Below the pieces are notes generated by a model that was not told the DNA's origin, made no database searches, and worked only from the letters and a program-made list of their open reading frames with translations. Both the position numbers and the translations under genes were made by a program. DNA of 64,000 nucleotides from Erythrobacter sp. QSSC1-22B (lineage in GTDB: Bacteria > Pseudomonadota > Alphaproteobacteria > Sphingomonadales > Sphingomonadaceae). Positions 26,836 through 35,715 of the stretch are shown piece by piece (positions within the stretch are counted from its first letter, which is position 1; each line of letters starts with the position of its first letter). The stretch is taken from contig NZ_LZRP01000006.1 in the NCBI RefSeq assembly GCF_001678665.1, positions 1 through 64,000 on the forward strand. Reading direction: 5' to 3'.

Positions 26836-27200
26836 CAGTTGCGCTCCTCGCGGTCGCTGCGACGCTTCTTGTCGCGCTCGTTCTTGCGCATCATCACGCT
26901 GGGGCCTTCCTCGTGCTCGTCGACGCGGATGGTCATATAGCGGATAATGTCTTCGTTGATGCGCGTCTGGCGCTCGAGCTCGTGCACGACGGCGCCGGGG
27001 CCCTCGATGTTGAGCATCACGAAGTGTGCCTTGCGGTTGCGGTCGATCTTGTAGGCGAGGTTCTTGAGGCCCCAGGTCTCCGTCTTGGTGACCCGGCCTT
27101 CATTCTTCTCGACGATTTCGGTTGCATTGGCGGCCAGCTGGTCGACCTGACTCTGGGAGAGGTCCTGACGCGCCAAGAATACATGCTCATAAAGAGCCAT
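26835..27200 (-). CDS. rpsF: 30S ribosomal protein S6
   Basis: 121 aa. Starts [22 protein letters not shown]; the conserved [28 protein letters not shown] segment and the [20 protein letters not shown] end of the S6 fold are intact. The tail is basic and ends ...DREERN, so it lacks the terminal Glu-Glu that E. coli RimK extends. First gene of rpsF-rpsR-rplI. A RimK/RimB pair is encoded about 4 kb away. Confidence 0.98.
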   Translation of the reverse strand: MALYEHVFLARQDLSQSQVDQLAANATEIVEKNEGRVTKTETWGLKNLAYKIDRNRKAHFVMLNIEGPGAVVHELERQTRINEDIIRYMTIRVDEHEEGPSVMMRKNERDKKRRSDREERN

Positions 27201-27310
27201 GCCTTGGTCCTTTCACTAACACCGATCGCTGGCTTGTCCGCAGCGGTTCCGCGGGGCCCCTCCGGCTTTCTTCGAATCCCCGCGCAGGCGGGGAAGCCGG
27301 GCACATAACG
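27201..27310 (-). promoter_or_regulatory. Leader/promoter region of rpsF with a hairpin
   Basis: The region upstream of rpsF contains a structured element: CCGGCTT (27262-27268) pairs with AAGCCGG (27294-27300) and encloses CCCCGC/GCGGGG (27278-27283 with 27288-27293). S6:S18 complexes control this operon in many bacteria by binding a leader hairpin, so this could be that site, but the core also looks like a common GC-rich REP-type hairpin. I cannot decide from sequence alone. Confidence 0.3.
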
Positions 27311-27392
27311 CGGTCGGTGCAGAAAGCAAGGCTTGTCGGGATGATGCGGGCAGGGCAGGGGCCACCGCAAGCACACCACAAAGGATTTCTCG

Positions 27393-28343
27393 ATGCCCGC
27401 TGGACTGGTCGCCCTGCTCGACGATGTAACCGTAATTGCCCGCGCCGCGGCCGCGTCGATCGACGACATCGGTATAGCCGCGAGCAAGGCCGGGACCAAG
27501 ACCGCCGGCGTGGTGATCGACGATGCCGCGGTGACGCCGTCCTATGTCACCGGCTTCAAGCCGGCGCGCGAACTGCCGATCATCTGGCAGATCACCAAGG
27601 GCAGCCTCAAGAACAAGCTGCTGATCCTGTTGCCGGGCGCGCTCCTGCTCAGCTTCTTTCTGCCATCGGCGATCATCTTCATCCTGCTCGCCGGCGGCGC
27701 CTATCTTTCCTACGAGGGCGCGGAAAAGGTGATGGAGAAGCTGGGCGGCGCCAAGCATGGCAAGACGCTCGACGACCCGATCGAGGATCCGGCCAAGTTC
27801 GAGAAGCAGCGGGTCGCGGGAGCGATCCGCACCGATCTCATCCTCTCGGCGGAAATCATGGCGATCACGCTCAACGAGGTCGCCGCCGAGGATTTCGTCA
27901 CCCGCGCCGGGGTGCTGGCGGTCGTCGGGATCGCGGTGACGGTGTTCGTCTATGGGGCGGTGGCGCTGATCGTGAAGATGGACGATCTCGGCCTGCATCT
28001 GGCCGAAAAGCCGTCGCAACTCGCCCGCAGCGTCGGGCGCGGGCTGCTCAAGGCGATGCCGGTGTTGCTGGTGGCGCTGTCCTTCGTGGGCACGATCGCG
28101 ATGCTGTGGGTCGGTGGCGGGATCATTCTCCACGGGATGCACGAGCTTGGCCTGCACACCCTGTCCGACTGGGCGCATGATGCGCAAGTGGCGGTCGAAG
28201 GGGCCACCGGCGGTCTCGCCGGGGTTCTGGGCTGGGCTACCTATGCCGCTTTGTCGGCATTGGTCGGGCTGGCGCTGGGGGTGGTTATCGCCCTGATACT
28301 CCACAAGGTTCTCAAGATCGGAAACGAAGCGGGCGCTCACTAG
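27393..28343 (+). CDS. DUF808 family inner-membrane protein (YedI-like)
   Basis: 316 aa. The N-terminus MPAGLVALLDDVTVIARAAAASIDDIGIAASKAGTKTAGVVIDDAAVTPSYV is the DUF808 signature, with the conserved LLDD and the ALSFVGTIAMLWVGGGIILHGM hydrophobic block further on. There are several transmembrane segments (about 75-105, 165-195, 220-245 and 280-305). E. coli YedI is the best-known member; its function is not established. Divergent from rpsF. Confidence 0.88.
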   Translation: MPAGLVALLDDVTVIARAAAASIDDIGIAASKAGTKTAGVVIDDAAVTPSYVTGFKPARELPIIWQITKGSLKNKLLILLPGALLLSFFLPSAIIFILLAGGAYLSYEGAEKVMEKLGGAKHGKTLDDPIEDPAKFEKQRVAGAIRTDLILSAEIMAITLNEVAAEDFVTRAGVLAVVGIAVTVFVYGAVALIVKMDDLGLHLAEKPSQLARSVGRGLLKAMPVLLVALSFVGTIAMLWVGGGIILHGMHELGLHTLSDWAHDAQVAVEGATGGLAGVLGWATYAALSALVGLALGVVIALILHKVLKIGNEAGAH

Positions 28344-28466
28344 TTCGACCGCCATATGGTTAAGCTATACGGAAACCGCTGGCCATTCGGTTTCCCGAAT
28401 TGGTACACCAGCGACGGGAGAGGAAACGGCTGGCAGCAAAGTTGCCGGGCATGGCTCTCGAATGGG

Positions 28467-30200
28467 ATGGGAGAGCCGGTGGGGCTGTATCGACTTCTGG
28501 CGACGATGGTGTGCGCGTTCGGCCTGCTGTGGGCCGCGCCGCTGGCTGCGCAGCCGCTGCCGCTCAAATCGCTGACCTGCACCGCCGGGGCCGAATCGGC
28601 CAGCGCCGCTTTCGACATCCCGCGCGGGCAATTGCGGTGCAGCGGCAAGCGCTTCAGCCATCGCGATCGCTTCGTCCGGACTTTCGTGGAGGTGCCGAGC
28701 CGGCTCCTGCCCGGGAGCAAGGGGCTGGTGTGGCAGACCGAGGCCTCGGATTTCTCCTCGATGCTGGTGCGTTTCACCTATGCCGACGGGACCCAGCGTC
28801 TGATCGATGTCGATCGCCAGATGGCCGCGCGCAACTGGTTTGCCGGCAACCGCTTCAGCGTGCCGATCCCCGACGAAGCCGCGCGGCTGGTCGCGGTGGA
28901 TACTGTGGTGGAGCGGCCCTATTCGGCGGCCACCACCGCCAAGGCGCGAATCCTCACCCAGGCCCGGAGCGCCGAGGCGCATTATCTGCGTTCGCTGGCC
29001 TATGTGCTGGTTATCGGTCTGCTGATTCTCCCGCTGATTTACGACCTGCTGTTCTACCGCATCCTGCGGCAGCCTTTCGTGCTTTGGCATCTGGGCATGG
29101 TGGGCGCGATGACCTGCTACACGCTGCTCCAGTCGGGGCTGATCTTCGAACTCCTTCCCGATCTCGAACTGGGTCTGCGCTGGCGGGCGACGGCGCTGGC
29201 CTTCGTCCTCGCGCTGTCGAGCGCGGTGATGGTGGTGCGCGGGCTGATCGAGGACCGGTTGCTGAGCCATGGCATCAATGCGGCGCTGATCGTCGCGGCG
29301 ATGATTCCGATCTTGGTGAAGATCGTCGCGCTGATCGGCGGCGAGGCGCTGCGGATAACGGTCAACGCCTGGCTGATGGCAAGTCTCGTACCCAGCGCGC
29401 TGATGGTCGCGGTCGCGGTCGCGCTGGCATTGTCGCGTGGCAGCCGCGGCGCGCGCTGGGCGGCGCTCGGGCTGTCGGTGCTGATGGCGGTCGGATTGCT
29501 GCGGCTGCTGGTCGCGCTGGGTCTGGTCGAATTCGGTTTTGCGCTCGAGGACGGCGTCTTCGTTGCGATGGTCGTGCTCGCCATCTTCACCTCGCTCGGC
29601 GTCGGCGATCGTTTCCTGGCGCTGCGCGACGATCGCGACCAAGCGCGTACCCAGGCGATCAGGCTGGGCCAGATGGCCAATACCGACGGGCTCACCGGCC
29701 TCGCCAATCGGCGTGCCTTCGACATGGTTGCGCGGCTCAAGAGCGGACAGGGGCTGCTGCTTGCCGATATCGACCGCTTCAAGGCGGTAAACGACGAGCA
29801 CGGGCATCAGGTCGGCGACGCGGTGCTGTGCCACGTCGCCGCGATCCTGCGCGATGCGCTCAACGAGCAGTCGGGCGCGCGGGTCTATCGCCTGGGCGGG
29901 GAGGAATTCGCAATCGTCGCCGACACGGTGGACGGGCAGGAACTGATGCAACTCGCCGAGAAGCTCAGGCTGACCCTGATCAGGGTCGATGGCGCGGAGT
30001 CGCCGGTCGATCTGCCTGCGGTGACGGTCAGCATCGGAGCCGTGATGGGGCAGGGGCAATTGATGCACCAGGCCTTTGCCGATGCCGATGCCGCGCTCTA
30101 TCGAGCAAAGGACGGCGGTCGCGATTGCAGCGTCTTGTACAATGCCGGGACCGCCAAGCGCCACGGCGGACGGCTTTACGATACCATGGACCCGGCCTAG
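28467..30200 (+). CDS. Membrane diguanylate cyclase with 7TMR-DISM-like sensor
   Basis: 577 aa from ATG 28467; a GTG at 28479 with GGGAG in front is an alternative. Signal peptide (LLATMVCAFGLLWAAPLAAQ), then a periplasmic beta-rich part (to about residue 165), a run of about seven transmembrane helices (about 175-385), and a C-terminal GGDEF domain. The architecture resembles 7TMR-DISM sensors. The active-site motif is GGEEF (477-481), an accepted active variant, preceded by DGLTGLANRRAFD and DIDRFKAVNDEHGHQVGDAVL. The RxxD inhibitory site is not seen. It should make c-di-GMP in response to a periplasmic or membrane signal. Confidence 0.88.
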   Translation: MGEPVGLYRLLATMVCAFGLLWAAPLAAQPLPLKSLTCTAGAESASAAFDIPRGQLRCSGKRFSHRDRFVRTFVEVPSRLLPGSKGLVWQTEASDFSSMLVRFTYADGTQRLIDVDRQMAARNWFAGNRFSVPIPDEAARLVAVDTVVERPYSAATTAKARILTQARSAEAHYLRSLAYVLVIGLLILPLIYDLLFYRILRQPFVLWHLGMVGAMTCYTLLQSGLIFELLPDLELGLRWRATALAFVLALSSAVMVVRGLIEDRLLSHGINAALIVAAMIPILVKIVALIGGEALRITVNAWLMASLVPSALMVAVAVALALSRGSRGARWAALGLSVLMAVGLLRLLVALGLVEFGFALEDGVFVAMVVLAIFTSLGVGDRFLALRDDRDQARTQAIRLGQMANTDGLTGLANRRAFDMVARLKSGQGLLLADIDRFKAVNDEHGHQVGDAVLCHVAAILRDALNEQSGARVYRLGGEEFAIVADTVDGQELMQLAEKLRLTLIRVDGAESPVDLPAVTVSIGAVMGQGQLMHQAFADADAALYRAKDGGRDCSVLYNAGTAKRHGGRLYDTMDPA

Positions 30201-30210
30201 CCGGTCGTGT

Positions 30211-31638
30211 TCACGCCAGCCGCCGGTAAAGCTCTCGTGCAAACACCGAGAGCGTATCGTCGCGCGCGCCCATCACCACGATCCGGTCGCCCGGTCGCGC
30301 CAGCTGCGCCAGTCGCTCGCCGACATCGGCTCGGCTCGGGATATGCTCTGCCATGCCTCCCGCCTGCTCGATCAGCCCCACGATCCGCTCGCTGCCCTCG
30401 CTGCGATCGACCGTGCCGCCGAAATAGACCGGATCGCACAGGAATACCCTGTCCTCGCTATCGAGCAGATCTGCGAAAATTGCAGCCAGCTCGTCGCCCA
30501 TCTGGCGCAGCGGCCCGTAGCCATGCGGCTGGAAGAACGCGAGCACGCGGCCCTTATGCGATTTCAGCGTCCGCAGAGTCGCTGCGCATTTCTCGGGATT
30601 GTGGCCGAAATCGTCGATCACGGTGATGCCTGCGGGCGAAACGCCGATCAGTTCGAAGCGGCGCGACAGTCCGTCGAAACCCGCCAGCGCCTCGACCGCG
30701 GCCGCCACCGGAACGCCCGCCGCCGCCGCTCCGGCGATCGCGGCGAGCGCGTTGGAGAGATTGTGCCGCCCCGGCAGGCCCAGCCGCAGCGGATGTTCGC
30801 CGCCGTCGTGACGGTCCACCACCAGCGCCGCCTGGCGCATCGGCCCTTCGGCGATCGAACCGGGCACGATCCCGATCTGCGCCTGCTCCTGCGCGATCCC
30901 AAAGGTGATCGCCTCGCTTGCATGGGGCAGCAATGCGAGCGCCTCGGGATCGTCGGCATTGACCACCGCGATCCGGCTGCGCGCCAGATAGTCGCCGAAC
31001 AGCTGGCGCAGTTCCTCCATGCTCTTGTGGTCGAGGCTGACGTTGAGCAGCACGCCGACCGCCGGCCGGTAGAGCGCGATCGAACCGTCGCTCTCGTCGA
31101 CCTCGCTGACATAAAGGCTCTGGCCACCCACCACCGCGCTGGCGAAGGGGCGCTCGGGCGAGACGAAATTGGTCATCACCGCGCCGTTCATGATCGTCGG
31201 TTCGCGACCCGTGGCGTGGAGAATCCAGCCGAGCATCCCGGTGACGGTGGACTTGCCGCTGGTGCCCGCGACCGCAAGCCCGGCGCCGCTGGTGTTGAAC
31301 AGGATCGAGTTGAGCTCGGCTCGTGTCAGGCGGAGGCAGTCGAGATCCCTGGCGCGGGCGATCTCGGGCACCGTGTCCTCGACCGCGGCCGAGGCGACCA
31401 CGATCTGGTCGCGCGAGACGATGCCGCTGCCATCCTGCGGGTGGAGCGCGAAACCCTGGCTCTCAAGCGCAGCGAATTTCTCGGGCGAATGGCCCTGATC
31501 GAAGCTGCGGTCGGACCCCGCCACCACCGCGCCGCGCCCGCGCAGGATCTGCGCCAGCGGCAGCATTCCCGATCCGCCGATTCCGACGAAGAAAAAGGGG
31601 CGGGCCAGCAGTTCGTCGGGGGTGGGAAAGTCGCTCAT
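30211..31638 (-). CDS. Mur ligase family protein (MurC/Mpl-like)
   Basis: 475 aa from ATG 31638. The three Mur ligase domains are visible: the N-terminal UDP-binding Rossmann part (FFFVGIGGSGMLPLAQIL, about 15-32), the central ATPase domain with P-loop AGTSGKSTVTGML (about 118-130) and SEVDESDGSIALYRP, and the C-terminal domain with IDDFGHNPEKCAATLRTLK. The protein resembles MurC but lies outside a dcw cluster and is divergent from an LD-carboxypeptidase gene. This suggests a recycling ligase of the Mpl type, which joins UDP-MurNAc to a released peptide. MurC (L-Ala addition) remains possible. Confidence 0.8.
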   Translation of the reverse strand: MSDFPTPDELLARPFFFVGIGGSGMLPLAQILRGRGAVVAGSDRSFDQGHSPEKFAALESQGFALHPQDGSGIVSRDQIVVASAAVEDTVPEIARARDLDCLRLTRAELNSILFNTSGAGLAVAGTSGKSTVTGMLGWILHATGREPTIMNGAVMTNFVSPERPFASAVVGGQSLYVSEVDESDGSIALYRPAVGVLLNVSLDHKSMEELRQLFGDYLARSRIAVVNADDPEALALLPHASEAITFGIAQEQAQIGIVPGSIAEGPMRQAALVVDRHDGGEHPLRLGLPGRHNLSNALAAIAGAAAAGVPVAAAVEALAGFDGLSRRFELIGVSPAGITVIDDFGHNPEKCAATLRTLKSHKGRVLAFFQPHGYGPLRQMGDELAAIFADLLDSEDRVFLCDPVYFGGTVDRSEGSERIVGLIEQAGGMAEHIPSRADVGERLAQLARPGDRIVVMGARDDTLSVFARELYRRLA

Positions 31639-31705
31639 TGTGCGATCCGCTATTGAGTTGTGCCGGCAATGACAAGCCGGGAGAGGCGCGCTAGAGCGGT
31701 GCACG

Positions 31706-32533
31706 ATGAAACGCGTCGCCATCTGCGCCCCCGCCACCCCGCTCAAGCGCAAGCTCGCCCAGCGGGTCGCCGAGTTGGCGGTGAAGGACTATCCTCAGCT
31801 CGAGTTGAGCTTCCACGAACAGTGCTTCGCCAGCGAGGGGCATTTCGCCGGATCGGATGCGGTGCGGCTCGCCGCATTGCTCGAATGCGCCAACGATCCC
31901 GGTTTCGACGCGGTCTGGTTCGCCAAGGGCGGCTATGGTTCGAACCGCATCGCTCGCGCCGCGCTTGCGGGGATGAACCAGCACGCGGCGCGCAAGAGCT
32001 ACCTCGGCTATTCCGACTGCGGCACCATGCTGGGCGCGCTCTATCGCGCCGGGATCGGCCAGCCGGTTCACGCACCCATGCCGGTCGATTTGAAGCGCGA
32101 GGGCGGCGAAGCTGCCGTGCGTCGCTCGCTCGACTGGCTTGCGGGGGACCCCTCGGGTCAGGAAGAGAGCGTCGGCGGTAAGCCTGCGGTGGCATTCAAC
32201 CTGATGACGCTGGCGATGCTCGTCGGCACCGAATTCATGCCGCCACTTGCCGGACATGTGGTGATGATCGAGGAAGTCGCTGAGCATATCTATGCCATCG
32301 ACCGGATGATGTTCCATGTGACCCAGCATCTTGATGGTGTGGCAGGAATCAGGCTGGGCGAGGTGACCAGGGTGCCCGAGAACGATCGCCCGTTCGGCAG
32401 CGATGGCGTGGCAATCGTGGAGGATTGGTGCAGCCGCTCGGACATCCCCTATCTCGGCCGCGCGCAGATCGGACACAACGCGCACAATCGGATCGTCCCC
32501 TTCGGACTTGTCGAAGCGCCGCACGCCGCATAG
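31706..32533 (+). CDS. ldcA: LD-carboxypeptidase (peptidase S66)
   Basis: 275 aa. The S66 fold begins MKRVAICAPATPLKRKLAQRV. The nucleophile region is KGGYGSNRIARAAL and SYLGYSDCGTMLGALYRAG, with Ser around residue 107. Further on are the Glu in HVVMIEEVAEHIY and a C-terminal His. LD-carboxypeptidase removes the terminal D-Ala from the tetrapeptide during cytoplasmic peptidoglycan recycling. The related MccF branch (microcin resistance) cannot be excluded. The Mur ligase gene next to it on the other strand shares the 67-bp promoter region. Confidence 0.82.
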   Translation: MKRVAICAPATPLKRKLAQRVAELAVKDYPQLELSFHEQCFASEGHFAGSDAVRLAALLECANDPGFDAVWFAKGGYGSNRIARAALAGMNQHAARKSYLGYSDCGTMLGALYRAGIGQPVHAPMPVDLKREGGEAAVRRSLDWLAGDPSGQEESVGGKPAVAFNLMTLAMLVGTEFMPPLAGHVVMIEEVAEHIYAIDRMMFHVTQHLDGVAGIRLGEVTRVPENDRPFGSDGVAIVEDWCSRSDIPYLGRAQIGHNAHNRIVPFGLVEAPHAA

Positions 32534-32560
32534 GGGCCTTGCCCCCAGAGGAGAACCGGC

Positions 32561-33514
32561 ATGAAAGCATTCATTTTTCCCGGCCAGGGAAGCCAGAAAA
32601 TCGGCATGGGCGTCGATCTCGCCGCGGCCAGCGCGCATGCGCGCGAGGTGTTCGAGGAAGTCGACGACGCGCTGGCGCAGAAGCTGTCCACGATCATGCG
32701 CGAGGGCCCCGAGGACCAGCTGACGCTGACCGCCAACGCCCAGCCCGCGATCATGGCGAATGCCATCGCCACCTTGCGCGTGCTCGAGCGCGAATTCGGC
32801 GTTGTGCTGGCCGAGAAGGCTGTTTGCGTCGCCGGGCATTCGCTGGGCGAATACACCGCGCTGTGCGCCGTTAACGCCTTTACGCTGGGCGACACCGCGC
32901 GGCTGCTCAAGCTGCGCGGCGAGGCGATGCAGGAGGCGGTGCCTGTCGGCGTCGGCGCGATGGCCGCGCTGCTCGGCGCCGATATCGACAAGGCGACGGC
33001 GCTGGCCGCGGCTGCCGCCATCACGCCTACAAACACTCGCGAGGTCTGCGAAATTGCCAATGACAATGATCCCACGCAGGTTGTCATCTCCGGCCATGCC
33101 GAGGCGATCGAGCGCGCGATTGCGCTGGCCAAAGATCATGGCATCAAGCGCGGGATCAAGCTCCCGGTCTCCGCGCCGTTCCATTGCTCGCTGATGCAGC
33201 CCGCCGCCGAACGGATGGCGGAGGCGCTCGAACGCACCCCGCCGCAGGGTTTTGCCGTGCCGCTCTATGCCAATGTCACCGCTGCGCGCGTCACCGACCC
33301 GCAGGAGGAACGCGATCTGCTGGTCCGCCAGGTCACCGGGCGCGTCCGCTGGCGCGAAAGCGTGCTTGCCATGCGCGCTGACGGGGTAGAGCATTTCGTC
33401 GAACTGGGCGGCAAGGTGCTGGGCCCGATGGTCGGGCGGATCGATAGCGATGCGCAGGTCAGCAGCCTGGTGACGATGGCCGACCTCGAAGCTTTTGCAA
33501 AGGAGTGCTCGTGA
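32561..33514 (+). CDS. fabD: Malonyl-CoA:ACP transacylase
   Basis: 317 aa. Loads malonyl groups on acyl carrier protein for fatty-acid synthesis. FIFPGQGSQKIGMG at the start, active Ser in GHSLGEYTALCAV (about 95), the Arg in the malonate-binding region, His in LPVSAPFHCSLMQPAAERM and Gln in VTGRVRWRESV are all present. It overlaps fabG by one base with AGGAG inside its 3' end serving fabG, so the two are coupled. Confidence 0.97.
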   Translation: MKAFIFPGQGSQKIGMGVDLAAASAHAREVFEEVDDALAQKLSTIMREGPEDQLTLTANAQPAIMANAIATLRVLEREFGVVLAEKAVCVAGHSLGEYTALCAVNAFTLGDTARLLKLRGEAMQEAVPVGVGAMAALLGADIDKATALAAAAAITPTNTREVCEIANDNDPTQVVISGHAEAIERAIALAKDHGIKRGIKLPVSAPFHCSLMQPAAERMAEALERTPPQGFAVPLYANVTAARVTDPQEERDLLVRQVTGRVRWRESVLAMRADGVEHFVELGGKVLGPMVGRIDSDAQVSSLVTMADLEAFAKECS

Positions 33515-34266
33515 TGTTCTCGCTCGAAGGAAAAACCGCCCTCGTCACCGGTGCCAGCGGCGGGATCGGCTCGTCGATCGCCTATGCGCTGGCACGGCAG
33601 GGCGCGCGGCTGGCGCTGTCGGGATCGAACGGCGGCAAGCTGCGCGCCTTTCGCGAGCAATTGATGGAAGAGGTCGGCGGCGATCATGTCGAGATCACCT
33701 GCAACCTATCGGACACCAAGCAGGTCGAGGAACTGGTGCCTGCCACCATCGACACGCTCGGCAAGATCGACATTCTGGTCAACAACGCCGGCATCACCCG
33801 CGACAATCTCGCGATGCGGATGAAGGACGAGGAGTGGGACGAAGTCATCCGGATCAATCTCGAAGCCGCCTTCCGGCTGATGCGCGCTGCTGCCCGGCCG
33901 ATGATGAAGGCGCGCCATGGCCGCATCGTCTCGATCACCAGCGTGGTCGGCACGACGGGCAATCCCGGGCAGATGAACTATGCCGCCGCCAAGGCCGGGC
34001 TGACCGGCATGTCCAAGAGCCTGGCGCAGGAGCTCGCCAGCCGCGGGGTAACCGTCAATTGTGTCGCACCGGGCTTCATCCGCACCGCGATGACCGGCGA
34101 ACTGCCAGAGGCGCAAAAGGAGGCGCTCAACGCGCGCATTCCGATGGGCCGGATGGGCGAAGGCGAGGATATCGGCGCGGCGGTGGCCTATCTCGCCAGC
34201 GACGAGGCGAGCTATGTCACCGGGCAGACGCTGCATGTGAACGGCGGGATGGCGATGCTGGGCTGA
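33514..34266 (+). CDS. fabG: 3-oxoacyl-[acyl-carrier-protein] reductase
   Basis: 250 aa from ATG 33514, with AGGAG 8 bases before. Short-chain dehydrogenase: TGASGGIG (14-21) binds NADPH, NNAGITRDNL is typical of FabG, the catalytic Ser is in SITSVVGTTGNPGQMNY with YxxxK (YAAAKAG, about 156-160), and the C-terminus is VTGQTLHVNGGMAML. It reduces 3-oxoacyl-ACP. fabD-fabG is the usual order, but acpP does not follow here. Confidence 0.97.
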   Translation: MFSLEGKTALVTGASGGIGSSIAYALARQGARLALSGSNGGKLRAFREQLMEEVGGDHVEITCNLSDTKQVEELVPATIDTLGKIDILVNNAGITRDNLAMRMKDEEWDEVIRINLEAAFRLMRAAARPMMKARHGRIVSITSVVGTTGNPGQMNYAAAKAGLTGMSKSLAQELASRGVTVNCVAPGFIRTAMTGELPEAQKEALNARIPMGRMGEGEDIGAAVAYLASDEASYVTGQTLHVNGGMAMLG

Positions 34267-34320
34267 GCGTATCCGGCTGGCGGTGGCGCGAAAGCGTGCC
34301 GCAGGCCGGTTTCGCTTGCT

Positions 34321-34329
34321 TTATCCCCA
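34321..34329 (+). promoter_or_regulatory. DnaA-box-like site upstream of dnaN
   Basis: TTATCCCCA differs at one position from the DnaA box TTATCCACA. It is 132 bp before the dnaN start. A single near-match may be chance; no cluster of boxes or AT-rich unwinding region is seen. Confidence 0.25.
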
Positions 34330-34461
34330 AGGAATCCCGCGCACTACAGGTTGAACCTTGCCCGGTGTGGCAGCCCCGCTAAGGTCCCCCTGACATATTC
34401 CGGCGCTGGTGGGGCGATTCCGGCCTGTCCTGCGCCCTTCAGAGGGACGATAGTCGATACC

Positions 34462-35589
34462 ATGAAGGCCACCATCGAACGCGCGACGCTGCTGCGCTGC
34501 CTCTCCCACGTCCAGTCGGTCGTGGAGCGGCGCAACACCATCCCGATCCTCTCCAACGTACTGATCGAAGCGGGCACCGACAGCTCGCTCAAGGTCATGG
34601 CGACCGATCTCGATCTGCAGGTGGTCGAGCACATGGCCGCCGCCAGCGTCGACGAGCCCGGCGCGATCACCGTTTCGGCGCACCTCCTGTTCGACATCGC
34701 CCGCAAGCTTCCCGAAGGCAGCCAGGTCAGCCTCGAAACCGCGGAAAACCGCATGGACGTCAAGGCCGGGCGTAGCCGCTTCAAGCTGCCGACGCTGCCG
34801 CGCGACGATTTCCCGATGATCGTCGAGGGTGACCTCCCGACCAGCTTTGCGCTGCCCGCCAAGACGCTGGCCGAGCTGATCGACCGCACCCGGTTCGCGA
34901 TCTCGACCGAGGAAACGCGCTACTATCTTAACGGCATCTTCCTCCACGTCTCCGACGAGGATCAGCCGGTGCTCAAAGCCGCCGCCACCGACGGCCACCG
35001 GCTCGCGCGTTTCACGCTGCCGCGCCCCGAAGGCGCCGAGGGCATGCCCGACGTCATCGTCCCGCGCAAAGCGGTCGCCGAACTGCGTAAGCTGCTCGAG
35101 GAAGCGATGGACAGCGACGTCCGGATCGATCTCTCCGCCAGCAAGATCCGCTTCACCTTCGGCGGCACCGGCGGCGTGGTGCTGACCAGCAAGCTGATCG
35201 ACGGCACCTTCCCCGACTACAGCCGGGTGATCCCGACCGGCAACGACAAGCTGCTCAGGGTCGACCCGCGCAGCTTCTTCCAGGGCGTCGACCGCGTCGC
35301 GACCATCGCCACCGAGAAGACCCGCGCGGTCAAGATGGGGCTGGAGAAGGACAAGGTCACGCTCACCGTGACCAGCCCCGACAATGGCACAGCGGCCGAG
35401 GAACTGTCGGCGGAATATTCCTCCGAGCCGTTCGAGATCGGTTTCAACGCCAGCTATCTGAAAGATATCCTGAGCCAGATCGACAGCGATACGGTGGAAC
35501 TCCACCTCGCCGATGCCGGCGCACCGACGCTGATCCGCAAGAGCGAGGACGCGCCTGCGCTCTACGTGCTGATGCCGATGCGGGTCTGA
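34462..35589 (+). CDS. dnaN: DNA polymerase III beta subunit (sliding clamp)
   Basis: 375 aa from ATG 34462 (MKATIERATLLRCLSHVQSVVERRNTIPILSNVLIEA). Three similar clamp domains of about 120 residues each can be followed, with GTDSSLKVMATDLDLQV, TRFAISTEETRYYLNGIFLHV, AATDGHRLA and the C-terminal YVLMPMRV that closes the protein-binding pocket. It encircles DNA and tethers polymerase III. No dnaA or recF is adjacent, which is common in alphaproteobacteria. Confidence 0.98.
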   Translation: MKATIERATLLRCLSHVQSVVERRNTIPILSNVLIEAGTDSSLKVMATDLDLQVVEHMAAASVDEPGAITVSAHLLFDIARKLPEGSQVSLETAENRMDVKAGRSRFKLPTLPRDDFPMIVEGDLPTSFALPAKTLAELIDRTRFAISTEETRYYLNGIFLHVSDEDQPVLKAAATDGHRLARFTLPRPEGAEGMPDVIVPRKAVAELRKLLEEAMDSDVRIDLSASKIRFTFGGTGGVVLTSKLIDGTFPDYSRVIPTGNDKLLRVDPRSFFQGVDRVATIATEKTRAVKMGLEKDKVTLTVTSPDNGTAAEELSAEYSSEPFEIGFNASYLKDILSQIDSDTVELHLADAGAPTLIRKSEDAPALYVLMPMRV

Positions 35590-35641
35590 ACCCGGGCCCG
35601 GCGAGGCTGGGCTTCGCCTCAGATTACCATGGTGCGAATTT

Positions 35642-35672
35642 CGGCTGCCCGACCATGATGGCCGGGCAGCCG
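35642..35672. terminator. Hairpin between dnaN and the convergent oxidoreductase
   Basis: CGGCTGCCCG (35642-35651) pairs with CGGGCAGCCG (35663-35672); the loop can form a further CCAT/ATGG pairing. It sits between two convergent genes, so it probably acts on both. The flanking T-run is weak. Confidence 0.6.
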
Positions 35673-35715
35673 ATATCGATTGCAACCGGATTCAAAGCCG
35701 ATTGCAGGCGGTTTG

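Noticed and set aside
28365-30242. 625-residue open frame antisense to the 7TM-GGDEF gene
   Set aside because: No recognisable motifs, low-complexity His/Arg/Gln content, and the opposite strand encodes a full GGDEF protein.
34267-34461. Chromosome origin at dnaN
   Set aside because: There is only one imperfect DnaA box, no AT-rich unwinding region and no dnaA, so no origin can be supported.
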